A DNA stretch of 64,000 nt from NCBI RefSeq assembly GCF_947631165.1, contig NZ_CANRKH010000015.1:1-64000 (forward strand), given 5' to 3'. This document shows, piece after piece, positions 29,192 to 38,633 of the stretch. The notes beneath the pieces are model-generated. The model was given only the letters and a program-made list of their open reading frames with translations, did no database searches and had not been told where the DNA came from. The number at the start of each line of letters is the position of its first letter. The stretch's first letter is position 1. A program made the translations under genes and the position numbers. The DNA is from an uncultured Dysosmobacter sp. (GTDB lineage: Bacteria > Bacillota > Clostridia > Oscillospirales > Oscillospiraceae).

Positions 29192-30709
29192 TCAATTGCC
29201 GCCTCCGGCGGCCAGCCACGCGGAGAGGGACCAGGTGCGCCAGTCGGCGCACTCGACCTGGGCATCGGCGCGGCGGGCGGCGAGCAGGATGTCCAGCCGC
29301 TGATAACCGCCGCCGCTACGGCAGATCAGGCTGCCGTCCAGTCGCTCCAGCTGGGAGAGAGTGTCATAGGACAGGCCATAGAGCAGATACCCTGTGTCGA
29401 TGACGGCGCTCTCACCGCTGAGATAGTGGTCCACCTGGTTTTTTGCCACCAGATAGTCCACCGGGACGCAGTGAATCACCAGCCATCCCGCCAGGGCCAG
29501 GGGGAAGGCCAAGCGGCAGAAACCAAAGTCCGGGCGGAGGACCTTCCACAGCGCCGCCAGCAGGAACAGGGCCATCATCACCATGCCCCAGTAAGTCATG
29601 CAGCGCTTGAAGGAGAGGCCGTATGCGCTGACATACAGGGTCATCCGCCAGGCGGCGGAGGCCAGCAGCACCAGGCTCTCCCCCACCAGCAGGGCGGCGA
29701 GGACCCGCAAAGCGGCCCAGCTCCGCCCGGTCCGCCGGGACAGGGACAGCGCCGTCATAACGACAGCCAGGTTCACCACGGTAACGCCTACCATCTGGAA
29801 AAAGCCGCTGCGGGCCCACTCGGCGTAGCTGATGTTCTTTTGGGCCAGATAGTCCGGCCCGCCGAAAAGCCCGGCGGACTGGACTGCCAGAAACAGAAGA
29901 TACAGCGCGTCCAGCACCGCCAGCACAAGCAGGAACAGCAGCGCGTCGGCGGCGGGAAGGGCGGGAGCGGCGGCAGACTTCAGGGGCTTGGGATGCCGGA
30001 GGCTGTACAGCAGGCCGAAGAGGAAGGGGGTCAGGATCAGTCCCCAGAACAGTTTCCAAAGAGCGATGGAGAGATGGCGCTGGAGCCAGGTCTGGAGGTC
30101 CGCCGTGGCGGCGGCGAACAGCGCGTCGGCAGAGGCCAGGATGGGCAGCAGGACCGCCAGCAGGGCCAGGGCGCAGACAGCGCCCGCCAGAAGGGACGGG
30201 ACCCAGCGGCGCTTTTCTCCCCGGGGATCGGCCAGGGCGGCGAAAGCGGCCCCCAGCCGGCCGAAAAGGCCGGACAGCAGCAGGCACAGCCGCTCCCACA
30301 GCATCATGGGGCGGTACCAAGGCAGGCGGGGCGCGCCGGACAGGCCCACGGCGTGGACCGGCAGCAGCACCAGCAGGGCCAGCAGGTCCCACAGGCGGAA
30401 GTACCAGTTGGAGCCAAGGGCCAAAGTCAGGGCCAGGAACAGATCAGCCAGCAGCAGGATGCGGTTTGGGCGGGCCAGCAGCGGTCTGGAGCCGGTGAAG
30501 GAAAGCACCAGGGCGTACCACACAAAGACTGCGGCGGTGAGACCGGCGGTGGGGCCGTAGGTGAAGAGGGTGTTCACCAGCAGCACACAGAACGCCAGCG
30601 TGCAGGGAAGGAGCAGCCGCTCCTTTCGGGTTATTTCGTAATTCTGTGCAGGATTTTGGACAGGCTTCGCCGAGCCCCCCGCCGGGAGGGCATTTTCAAA
30701 AGGTTCCAT
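29192..30709 (-). CDS. DUF4173/DUF4153-like polytopic membrane protein
   Basis: Many TM segments plus short C-terminal soluble part; start trimmed to MEPFENALPAGG. Confidence 0.7.
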   Translation of the reverse strand: MEPFENALPAGGSAKPVQNPAQNYEITRKERLLLPCTLAFCVLLVNTLFTYGPTAGLTAAVFVWYALVLSFTGSRPLLARPNRILLLADLFLALTLALGSNWYFRLWDLLALLVLLPVHAVGLSGAPRLPWYRPMMLWERLCLLLSGLFGRLGAAFAALADPRGEKRRWVPSLLAGAVCALALLAVLLPILASADALFAAATADLQTWLQRHLSIALWKLFWGLILTPFLFGLLYSLRHPKPLKSAAAPALPAADALLFLLVLAVLDALYLLFLAVQSAGLFGGPDYLAQKNISYAEWARSGFFQMVGVTVVNLAVVMTALSLSRRTGRSWAALRVLAALLVGESLVLLASAAWRMTLYVSAYGLSFKRCMTYWGMVMMALFLLAALWKVLRPDFGFCRLAFPLALAGWLVIHCVPVDYLVAKNQVDHYLSGESAVIDTGYLLYGLSYDTLSQLERLDGSLICRSGGGYQRLDILLAARRADAQVECADWRTWSLSAWLAAGGGN

Positions 30710-30761
30710 ATCAAATTCTCCTATCGCATTTGTCCGCCAATGACGGACGATTTCCCAATTA

Positions 30762-31118
30762 TTAGGCCCACTCGTATTCCACGCGGCTGACGGTGCCGTT
30801 TTCGTGGAGATAGATGACCATATACTCCGGGAACCACTCCAGGCTCCGTCCGCTGCCGATCCAGTAGCAGCGGCGTGATTCTCCCCGCCAGGTCTCCGTA
30901 TCCACATGGCCCAGCAGTGCGTCCAAAGCCGCTTCGTCCAGCCCTGCCAGCCCATCATATTGCCGCAGCAGGCTGCCCACCAGATTGCCCCGGTCATGCA
31001 GTGCCGCCCAGCGGGAGGGGGTAAAGTGGTGGCGGTACCAGAAAGCGCCGCCCAGCAGAGGGACCAGGCAGAGCAGCAACGTTCCGCGGCGGCGGGCAGA
31101 TAAGCGTGATAAACTCAT
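30762..31118 (-). CDS. Hypothetical membrane-anchored protein
   Basis: Basic N-terminus + single TM, continuous ORF, overlaps downstream end of XRE gene by 4 nt. Confidence 0.62.
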   Translation of the reverse strand: MSLSRLSARRRGTLLLCLVPLLGGAFWYRHHFTPSRWAALHDRGNLVGSLLRQYDGLAGLDEAALDALLGHVDTETWRGESRRCYWIGSGRSLEWFPEYMVIYLHENGTVSRVEYEWA

Positions 31119-31336
31119 GGCGTATCCTCTCCGTCCGGCACGAATTCCAGGATGTCTCCCGGCTGGCAGTTTAGGGCGGCGCAGATGGCCTCCAGGGTGG
31201 AGAAGCGCACCGCCTTGGCCTTGTTGTTTTTTAGGATGGACAGGTTGGCCAGGGTGATGTCCACCTTCTCCGAAAGCTGGTTCAGGGACATCTTCCGCTT
31301 TGCCATCATCACGTCCAGATTGACGATAATTGCCAT
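31115..31336 (-). CDS. Small helix-turn-helix (Cro/C1, YozG-like) regulator
   Basis: MAIIVNLDVMMAKRKMSLNQLSEKVDITLANLSILKNNKAKAVRFSTLEAICAALNCQPGDILEF. Confidence 0.9.
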   Translation of the reverse strand: MAIIVNLDVMMAKRKMSLNQLSEKVDITLANLSILKNNKAKAVRFSTLEAICAALNCQPGDILEFVPDGEDTP

Positions 31337-31353
31337 CGTGCAGCGCCTCCTCC

Positions 31354-31893
31354 TCAGATCGTCAGGTCGTTTTCCGCCTTCAGCTCCGCCGCCTGGCGAA
31401 ACAGGGCGGACATCACCAGGCACAGCAGGCCGAACATGGCGAACAGGGGCACGAACAGAGCGTTGTAGGTGGCCAGGGGAGCGGCAGAGCGGTACCAGCA
31501 GACGCTGAACACAACCCGGGCCAGGGCCGCGGCGGCGATGAGAAAGGCGCAGGCGGCGGCCCGGTTCAGGGAAAGGGCGTTCTCCATAGAAAACGGCTCC
31601 CCCCGCAGAATGGTGTTCAGGACCCGACGGGCCTGCCGGAGGATGACGGCGGTGCAGACGCCGGAGAACAGCAGAAACAGGGTCAGAACAGCCAAATAGG
31701 CGTCGCCCCAGACACCGGTCCAGGCCAGCAGGAAATAGCGGGGGGAAACGTGGAACAGTTGGTGCGTCCGCGCCTGCGGCGACGCGAAAACCACGCCGGG
31801 AACGAGAAAGAGGGCGATCAGGTTGCAGATGAACGTGATCAGCACCAAGATGTTCAAAACTTTGGCAATTTTTTGCACGGCGGTCGATTCCAT
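31354..31893 (-). CDS. DUF2975-like membrane protein
   Basis: Four predicted TM segments; next to YozG-like HTH; start trimmed to MESTAVQKIAKVL. Confidence 0.78.
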   Translation of the reverse strand: MESTAVQKIAKVLNILVLITFICNLIALFLVPGVVFASPQARTHQLFHVSPRYFLLAWTGVWGDAYLAVLTLFLLFSGVCTAVILRQARRVLNTILRGEPFSMENALSLNRAAACAFLIAAAALARVVFSVCWYRSAAPLATYNALFVPLFAMFGLLCLVMSALFRQAAELKAENDLTI

Positions 31894-31910
31894 AGATGGT
31901 TTCCTCCTTC

Positions 31911-32087
31911 TCACATGCGGGTTATGAATTCCATCAGCACAGCGTAGCCAACTGCCAGAAGCAGCAGCATAGCGGCAGCAGCGCACAGCCGGGCCAGACT
32001 TTTCCGGCGGACGCCCTGGACCAGCAGAACGACGGCCAGGATGAACAGCAGCAGGGCGATGGGTGTCAAAAATGTGGTGAGTCCCAT
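31911..32087 (-). CDS. 58-aa two-TM small membrane protein (absent from ORF track)
   Basis: MGLTTFLTPIALLLFILAVVLLVQGVRRKSLARLCAAAAMLLLLAVGYAVLMEFITRM*, RBS GGAGG upstream. Confidence 0.65.
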   Translation of the reverse strand: MGLTTFLTPIALLLFILAVVLLVQGVRRKSLARLCAAAAMLLLLAVGYAVLMEFITRM

Positions 32088-32246
32088 AAGAGATACCTCC
32101 GGCAGAGCGAGAAATAGCAGGCTGTGGGCCTGCCGTGGCTCTTTGAGGGCATCTTAACATGAGACTTATTGATTGTCAATGATTATTTATTGATTTTCGA
32201 TAAAATTAAAAAAGGATAGGCATATCCTCAGTGGACAACGAGCAGT

Positions 32247-32350
32247 AAAAAAGACAGAACGCGGGCGGCCCACAGGGCCGCCCGCGTTCTGGTTTGATAT
32301 AGAGAAAGGAGAGGGAAAATGGTGTGTGTCGGTCAAGCTTCCCGCTTGAC
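32247..32350 (-). ncRNA. Candidate trans-acting small RNA (~100 nt)
   Basis: Minus-strand TTGACA (32380-32385) N17 TATGAT (32357-32362); 5' hairpin GTCAAGC-gggaa-GCTTGAC; unstructured C/U-rich CCATTTTCCCTCTCCTTTCTC; terminator stem 32256-32290 followed by U6. Confidence 0.6.
32256..32290 (-). terminator. Intrinsic terminator of candidate sRNA
   Basis: AGAACGCGGGCGGCCC-aca-GGGCCGCCCGCGTTCT, A6 on + strand adjoining (U6 on minus). Confidence 0.88.
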
Positions 32351-32553
32351 GGTTTCATCATATCGGGCCGCCGGTGAATTGTCAACAGGGAATCCAGAAT
32401 CTTCATAATTTGTTTACAACCCTCTGGATATCCACGATTTTTGTTTACAAAACGTTCAAAAAATATCAACATTTTGCATATTGACTGCCTGCGGCGGGCA
32501 TGCTAGTATTTAGTACACTAACTTTTAGCACACTAAATATTTAGAAAAGGAGG

Positions 32554-33000
32554 ATGGGTATGGACCATCCCAATGCTTTGGGACCTGTGCTGGGCTGCTG
32601 CGCCCATTTGGCGAAAGAGCGGATGGACGCGCGGCTGTCCGGCTACGACGTGACCCCCGCCCAGACCCACGCCCTGCTGTATCTCCACCACCACGGGGGC
32701 AGCGCGCCTCAGTGCGAGCTGACGGCCTTTTGGAAGGTGAAGCCTTCCACGGCCAACGGCATTTTGGACCGGATGGAGGAGAAGGGCCTGGTGCGGCGGA
32801 CCGTCATTGGCAGCGACGCCCGAAAGCGCTTGATAACCCTGACGGAAAAGGGCGAGGAGCGGCAGCTGCTGTTCCGGGAGCGGTTCATGGACACGGAGCG
32901 GGCGCTGCTCCGGGGCTTCACCCTGGAGGAGGAGCAGACGCTACGGAGCCTTTTGGACAGGATCATCCGTAATCTGGAGGAGGACCGGAAACTATGCTGA
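32554..33000 (+). CDS. MarR family transcriptional regulator
   Basis: Winged-helix; VKPSTANGILDRMEEKGLVRRTVIGSDARKRLITLTEKG. Confidence 0.93.
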   Translation: MGMDHPNALGPVLGCCAHLAKERMDARLSGYDVTPAQTHALLYLHHHGGSAPQCELTAFWKVKPSTANGILDRMEEKGLVRRTVIGSDARKRLITLTEKGEERQLLFRERFMDTERALLRGFTLEEEQTLRSLLDRIIRNLEEDRKLC

Positions 33001-34757
33001 AAAAACTGTGGCCTCATGCGCAGCCCTATACCCTGTGGATCGTGACGGGCGTGGGATGCAGCGCCGCCGAGGCGATCTTTGAGCTGCTGATCCCTCTGGT
33101 GATGAGCGATATCGTGGATATCGGCATCGCCAATGGGGACCAGAATTTTATTTTGAGAAAAGGCCTGCTGATGGTGGTGATGGCGGTGGTTTCCCTGGCC
33201 TTCGGCGTAGGGGCGGCCATCTGCTCCTCTGTGGCTGGCCAGGGCTTCGGCGCCAATCTGCGGAAGGCGGAGTACGACCACATCCAGACCTTTGCCTTTT
33301 CCAACATCGAGCGGTTCTCCACCGCCTCCCTGGTGACCCGGCTGACCAACGATGTGAACAACATGCAGATGACGCTGATGTTCAGCATGCGGCTGCTGGT
33401 GCGGGCGCCGGTGATGCTGGTGAGCGCTCTGGTGCTGTCCGTCCGCATCAGTATGGAACTGAGCGGCGTGTTCCTGGTGGCGATTCCCCTGCTGGCGGTG
33501 GTGGTGAGTGTGATCCTGGTGAAGGCAGGACCCATGTTCCGCTCCCTTCAGGAGCGGACCGACGCGCTGAACCTGGTGGTCCAGGAGGACCTGACCGGCA
33601 TCCGGGTCGTCAAATCCTTCGTGCGCCAAGACCATGAGCAGGAGAAGTTCGCCAAGCGGAACCAGGCGCTGAAGAGCGCCTCGGAGCGGGCCTTCGGCGT
33701 GGTGGTGGTGAACATGCCCATCATGATGCTGATCGTCTACGGCACCATCATCGCCGTCATGTGGTTCGGCGGACAGATGGTCTACGGCGGGACGCTGGAG
33801 GCTGGCAAGCTCATCACATTTTTCACCTACATCACCCAGATCATGATGTCGCTGATGATGGTGTCCATGACCTTCATGATGCTGACCCGGTCTGTGGCCT
33901 GCGCCAAGCGCATCGTGGAGGTGCTGGAAGAGCGGCCTGCCATTGACGACAGCGAGGCGGAGCTGGATGTGAACGATGCGGAATGCGAGCGGCCGGCGGC
34001 GGTGAAGGACGGCTCCATCGACTTTGACCATGTGTCCTTCAAGTACAGTGCCGACAGTCCGGAGTGGGTCCTGCGGGATATCGACCTGCACATCCGCTCC
34101 GGCCAGACAGTGGGCATCCTGGGCGGCACCGGCAGCGGCAAGACCAGCCTGGTGGCCCTGATTCCCCGGCTGTACGAGGCGGACGAGGGTACGGTGTCCG
34201 TGGGAGGCCGTCCCGTGAGAGCCTATACCATGGAGCACCTGCGGGACGCGGTCTCCGTGGTGCTGCAGAAAAATACCTTGTTCTCCGGCACCATCCGGGA
34301 AAATCTGCTGTGGGGCGATCCCAACGCCACGGAGGAGCAGCTGTGGGCCGCCTGCCGCGCCGCCTGCGCCGACGAGTTTTTGGAGCGGATGCCCGACGGA
34401 TTGGACACGGACCTGGGCCAGGGGGGCGTCAACGTCTCCGGCGGCCAGAAGCAGCGGCTGTGCATCGCCCGGGCCATTTTGAAGCGGCCCAAGGTACTGA
34501 TCCTGGACGACTCCACCAGCGCTGTGGATACCGCCACCGACGCGAAGATCCGCAGCGCCTTCGTCAATGAGCTGCGGGACACCACCAAGCTCATCATCAC
34601 CCAGCGGGTCACCTCCGTGATGGACGCGGACCTGATCCTGGTGATGGACGGAGGCCGTGTGGCGGCCCAGGGGACCCACAGCGAATTGATGGAGACCTGT
34701 GAGATCTACCGCGAGGTCTATCACTCCCAGCAGGAAGGGGTTGGTATCGATGGCTGA
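32994..34757 (+). CDS. ABC transporter ATP-binding protein/permease (exporter half 1)
   Basis: N-terminal TM domain, GGTGSGKTSL, VSGGQKQRLCIARAIL, LILDDSTSAVD. Confidence 0.95.
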   Translation: MLKKLWPHAQPYTLWIVTGVGCSAAEAIFELLIPLVMSDIVDIGIANGDQNFILRKGLLMVVMAVVSLAFGVGAAICSSVAGQGFGANLRKAEYDHIQTFAFSNIERFSTASLVTRLTNDVNNMQMTLMFSMRLLVRAPVMLVSALVLSVRISMELSGVFLVAIPLLAVVVSVILVKAGPMFRSLQERTDALNLVVQEDLTGIRVVKSFVRQDHEQEKFAKRNQALKSASERAFGVVVVNMPIMMLIVYGTIIAVMWFGGQMVYGGTLEAGKLITFFTYITQIMMSLMMVSMTFMMLTRSVACAKRIVEVLEERPAIDDSEAELDVNDAECERPAAVKDGSIDFDHVSFKYSADSPEWVLRDIDLHIRSGQTVGILGGTGSGKTSLVALIPRLYEADEGTVSVGGRPVRAYTMEHLRDAVSVVLQKNTLFSGTIRENLLWGDPNATEEQLWAACRAACADEFLERMPDGLDTDLGQGGVNVSGGQKQRLCIARAILKRPKVLILDDSTSAVDTATDAKIRSAFVNELRDTTKLIITQRVTSVMDADLILVMDGGRVAAQGTHSELMETCEIYREVYHSQQEGVGIDG

Positions 34758-36639
34758 GAACAGAAACGCGCACCCCGGCCGGCCGGGACACGGCCCCAAG
34801 GGCGGCTTCCGCAAGCCCAAGGACATGTGGGGAACACTGCGGAAGCTGATGGCCTATCTGGGCCGGTATAAAGCCTACTTGGCGGTGGTGGTGGCGCTGC
34901 TGGTGATCTCCTCCGCCTGCACTGTGGGCGGGTCCTATATCATCTCTCCCCTCATCGACGACTATATTCTGCCCGGCGATTTTCCGGGGCTGGCGCGGAT
35001 GCTGGGGGTCATGGCGGCGGTGTATATCACCGGCGCGGCCTGCTCCTTCGGCTATGCCCGCATCATGGTCCATGTGTCTCAGAACACGGTGGCAAGGATC
35101 CGGGAGGACCTGTTTGCCCGGATGCAGAAGCTGCCCCTGCAATACTTTGACACCCACACCCACGGCGAACTGATGAGCCGGTATACCAACGACATCGAAA
35201 CGGTGTCCGAGGCGCTGAACAACAGCTTCGGCAGCCTGGTGTCCTGTGCGCTGAACTTCACCGGCACTATCATTATGATGCTGGTGCTCAGCCCGTCGCT
35301 GACCCTCATCACCTTCGCCATGCTGGCGGTGATGCTCTGGGTCGTCAAGACCATCGGGGGCCGCAGCCGCCGCTACTTCGCTGCGCAGCAGAAGGCCGTG
35401 GGCGAGGTGAACGGCTATATCGAGGAGATGATCGAGGGGCAGAAGGTCATCAAGGTATTCAACCACGAGCACGCCGCCATGGCGGGCTTCGCGGAGCGGA
35501 ACGAGACCTACCGCCAGGCAGGGACCCGCGCCCAGATCTACGCCGGCATGATGATGCCGGTGATGGGCAACCTCAGCTACGTCAATTACGCTATCACCTG
35601 CTGCGTGGGAGCGATCCTGGCTGTGGGCGGCGGAGGCTTCGATCTGGGAGACCTGGCGGCATTTCTGCTGTATGCCAAGCAGGTGAGCCAGCCTATCACA
35701 CAGATCTCCCAGCAGATGAATACCATCCTCTCCGCCGTGGCTGGTGCGGAGCGCATCTTTGAGGTGATGGAGGTCCAGCCGGAGACCGACGAGGGCCAGG
35801 TGGCTCTGGTCCGGGTCACGGAGGACCGGGCGGGCCGTCTGACAGAGGCCGGATTCGACACCGGCTCCTGGGCCTGGAAGCATCCGGATGGCACGCTGAC
35901 GCCTCTGCGGGGAGACGTGCGGTTCGACCATGTGGTGTTCGGCTACGATGAGCGGAAGGTCATTCTTCACGATATCTCCCTGTTTGCAAAGCCCGGGCAG
36001 AAGATCGCCTTTGTCGGCTCCACCGGCGCGGGCAAGACCACTATCACCAGCCTCATCAACCGGTTCTACGAGATCCAGAGCGGCACCATTACCTACGACG
36101 GCATCGACGTGCGGGACATCGAGAAGGACTCTTTGCGCCGCTCCCTCGGCGTGGTGCTGCAGGACACCCACCTGTTCACCGGCACCGTGGCGGACAATAT
36201 CCGCTACGGCCGTCTGGACGCCTCCGACGAGGAGGTGGAGGCCGCCGCCCGGCTGGCGGGGGCGGACACCTTCATCCGGCACTTGCCCCGTGGCTATGCC
36301 ACTGTGCTCTCTGGCGACGGCGGCAGCCTGAGCCAGGGGGAGCGGCAGCTGCTGAACATTGCCCGGGCGGCCTGCGCCAATCCGCCGGTGCTGATCCTGG
36401 ACGAGGCCACCAGCTCCATCGATACCCGCACCGAAAAGCTCATCGAAAAGGGCATGGACCGGCTGATGGCGGGGAGGACCGTGTTCGTCATTGCCCACCG
36501 GCTGTCCACCGTCCGCAACGCCAAGGCCATCATGGTGCTGGAGCAGGGCGAGATCATCGAGCGGGGCGACCACGACGACCTGCTGGAGCAGCGGGGGCGG
36601 TATTACCAGCTGTACACAGGCCGGGCGGAGCTTGACTGA
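34750..36639 (+). CDS. ABC transporter ATP-binding protein/permease (exporter half 2)
   Basis: GSTGAGKTTI, LSQGERQLLNIARAA, LILDEATSSID; start trimmed to MAENRNAHPG. Confidence 0.95.
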   Translation: MAENRNAHPGRPGHGPKGGFRKPKDMWGTLRKLMAYLGRYKAYLAVVVALLVISSACTVGGSYIISPLIDDYILPGDFPGLARMLGVMAAVYITGAACSFGYARIMVHVSQNTVARIREDLFARMQKLPLQYFDTHTHGELMSRYTNDIETVSEALNNSFGSLVSCALNFTGTIIMMLVLSPSLTLITFAMLAVMLWVVKTIGGRSRRYFAAQQKAVGEVNGYIEEMIEGQKVIKVFNHEHAAMAGFAERNETYRQAGTRAQIYAGMMMPVMGNLSYVNYAITCCVGAILAVGGGGFDLGDLAAFLLYAKQVSQPITQISQQMNTILSAVAGAERIFEVMEVQPETDEGQVALVRVTEDRAGRLTEAGFDTGSWAWKHPDGTLTPLRGDVRFDHVVFGYDERKVILHDISLFAKPGQKIAFVGSTGAGKTTITSLINRFYEIQSGTITYDGIDVRDIEKDSLRRSLGVVLQDTHLFTGTVADNIRYGRLDASDEEVEAAARLAGADTFIRHLPRGYATVLSGDGGSLSQGERQLLNIARAACANPPVLILDEATSSIDTRTEKLIEKGMDRLMAGRTVFVIAHRLSTVRNAKAIMVLEQGEIIERGDHDDLLEQRGRYYQLYTGRAELD

Positions 36640-36674
36640 GAAGGCGGGAACGCACTGTCAGCGTTTTTCCGAAT

Positions 36675-36996
36675 GGCAGGCCATGTCCATCTGGCCTGCC
36701 GCCGGCCCTGTGTTCCGGCAGGGCGGCCGGATCGGCGAAAAAACAGCCGTCCGGGCATTTGCCCGGACGGCTCAGCATGTCAAAAAGTCTCATGGAGTTC
36801 GCGCCTACAGGCGCGAAAAAAGTTGGATTGATGTTTCCCGGCGACATGTGCGTCGGGAAACATACCTCTCGGCCCGCAAGTGTGCGAGTTGGCTGCGGCC
36901 AACGAGTGCGCGCGGCGGGCTGTGGTCTTTTGCCGGAAAGCCCCGCAGGGACTCTCCGGCAGTTTTAGCCGTCCGGGCATTTGCCCAGACGGCCGT
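36675..36996. repeat. Dense hairpin cluster; 26-bp hairpin duplicated at 36745-36771 and 36969-36994
   Basis: GCCGTCCGGGCATTTGCCC[GA]GACGGC at both ends; internal stems TTCGCGCCTacAGGCGCGAA, GTTTCCCGGCG..CGTCGGGAAAC, GTTGGCtgcgGCCAAC, TGCCGGA..TCCGGCA. Confidence 0.75.
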
Positions 36997-36998
36997 TT

Positions 36999-38363
36999 CT
37001 ATGCCAGATGCTCCTGCCGCAGGCGGCGGGAGGTCCTGACGAAGTACAGGACCTCCGCAGCACCGGTGATGGTCCAGGAGAAGATGTACAGAAGATACAG
37101 CGACGGCACTGTGCGGAAGTGGGCGAACACGGTGCAGACCCACACGACCCGGAACACACAGGAGCCTAAGATGACCAGCACCATGGGGACCAGGCTTTTG
37201 CCCAGACCCCGGGAGGCGGCGATGGAATTGTCCATAAAGGCGGAGAAACCGTAGGAGAGGCCCATGATGGTCAGCCGGGCCATGCCGGCCTCCACCACCT
37301 CCGGCTCCCGGGTAAAGAGGGAGAGGAACTGGGGACCGAAAGCCAGCAGAAGAAGGCCCAGCGTCAGGCCTGCGCCGAAGGCGTAGACAGTGCAGAGCAG
37401 GTAGCTGCGGCGGATGCGGTCCCACCGCCCGGCGCCGAAGTTTTGGCCGATAAAGCTGCTGCAGGCGGTGTAGACGGCGGCCATGACGTCATAGATGAGG
37501 CCGTCAGCGTTGGCGGCTGCGGAGTTGCCCTCCACCATAGTGGCGGAGAAGGAGTTGACACCCATCTGGATGAACAGATTGGCCAAGGCGAAGATGCCGT
37601 GCTGAAAGGCAGAGGGGATGCCCAGGGCCAGGATGGTCTGGCTGCGGCTTTTGTACAGCCGGAGGGCCGAAAGGCGGAGACCGTGGCCTTCCCGGCAGCG
37701 AAAGAGGGCGATGGTCATCAGCGCGGCGGAGATATATTGGGAAATGACGCTGGCTGCCGCCACGCCCGCCACGTCCATCCCGCAGACGATGACGAAGAAC
37801 AGGTTCAGCGCGATATTCACCGCTCCGGCGATGGAGAGGTAGCACAGGGGACGCCGGGTGTCGCCCACAGCGCTGAACACCGCGTTGCCGAAATTATAGA
37901 TCCCCAGGGCGGGCATCCCCAGAAAATAGATGCGGAGATACAGCGCTGCGCCGTCGATCAGCTCCTCCTTGGTGCGGAGCAGGGACAGGATGTCCCGGGC
38001 GAACACCGTGCCTACCAGCAAAAGCAGCAGCCCTGCCAGGGTGCACAGGATAGCGGCGGAGTGGACCGTTTCCGACAGCTCCTTTTTGCTGCGGGCACCG
38101 AAGTGGAGGGCCGTCAGCACGTTGACGCCGCTGGACAGGCCGATGAGCAGCCCGGTGAACAGAGAAACCAAAATGGTGGTGGAGCCTACGGAGCCAAGGG
38201 CCAGCGGTCCGGCGAACTGGCCCACCACCGCCACATCCGCCATGTTGAAGAGGACCTGAAGAACATTGGAGAGGATCAGGGGAACGCTGAAGAAAAAGAT
38301 CTGCTTTGCCAGAGGACCCTGGGTCAGGTCCTGGGACGCGGAACGCCGCGCGGCTGTTTTCAT
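36999..38363 (-). CDS. MATE family efflux transporter
   Basis: 12-TM MatE-like; LNLFFVIVCGMDVAGVAAASVISQYISA; ASRGLGKSLVPM. Confidence 0.94.
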   Translation of the reverse strand: MKTAARRSASQDLTQGPLAKQIFFFSVPLILSNVLQVLFNMADVAVVGQFAGPLALGSVGSTTILVSLFTGLLIGLSSGVNVLTALHFGARSKKELSETVHSAAILCTLAGLLLLLVGTVFARDILSLLRTKEELIDGAALYLRIYFLGMPALGIYNFGNAVFSAVGDTRRPLCYLSIAGAVNIALNLFFVIVCGMDVAGVAAASVISQYISAALMTIALFRCREGHGLRLSALRLYKSRSQTILALGIPSAFQHGIFALANLFIQMGVNSFSATMVEGNSAAANADGLIYDVMAAVYTACSSFIGQNFGAGRWDRIRRSYLLCTVYAFGAGLTLGLLLLAFGPQFLSLFTREPEVVEAGMARLTIMGLSYGFSAFMDNSIAASRGLGKSLVPMVLVILGSCVFRVVWVCTVFAHFRTVPSLYLLYIFSWTITGAAEVLYFVRTSRRLRQEHLA

Positions 38364-38633
38364 GAGAACGCCTCCTATCGTGCGCTGACCACTCTACCAC
38401 ACCGGGGGGCGGGACTCAATAGCTGTTTTCAACAATTTTCCCGTCCAAAATTGCTGGCCCATGGGTTCCGGCCCCGCAGAGGGACGGCTCTCCGTCCTGC
38501 CCCGGCGGATTTTCCGGAGCGTTCCCCGGCGCTTTCTGCCGTTTCGGCGGAGGAATATGGGAAACTGCGGGATTGCCCCTTGCGGACCCATAGAAATCAT
38601 GATAAAATCTCTCCGGAAAAGGAGAGATGTGTT

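Noticed and set aside
29000-30790. 596-aa plus-strand ORF opposite the DUF4173-like gene, and similar long antisense ORFs at 32709-34826, 34609-36573, 42730-45051 and 51840-53549
   Set aside because: Composition typical of antisense GC-skewed frames; real genes with recognisable domains lie on the opposite strand.
32206-32472. 88-aa minus-strand ORF (MLIFFERFVNKNRG...)
   Set aside because: Overlaps a consensus promoter, hairpin and intrinsic terminator; better explained as noncoding RNA.
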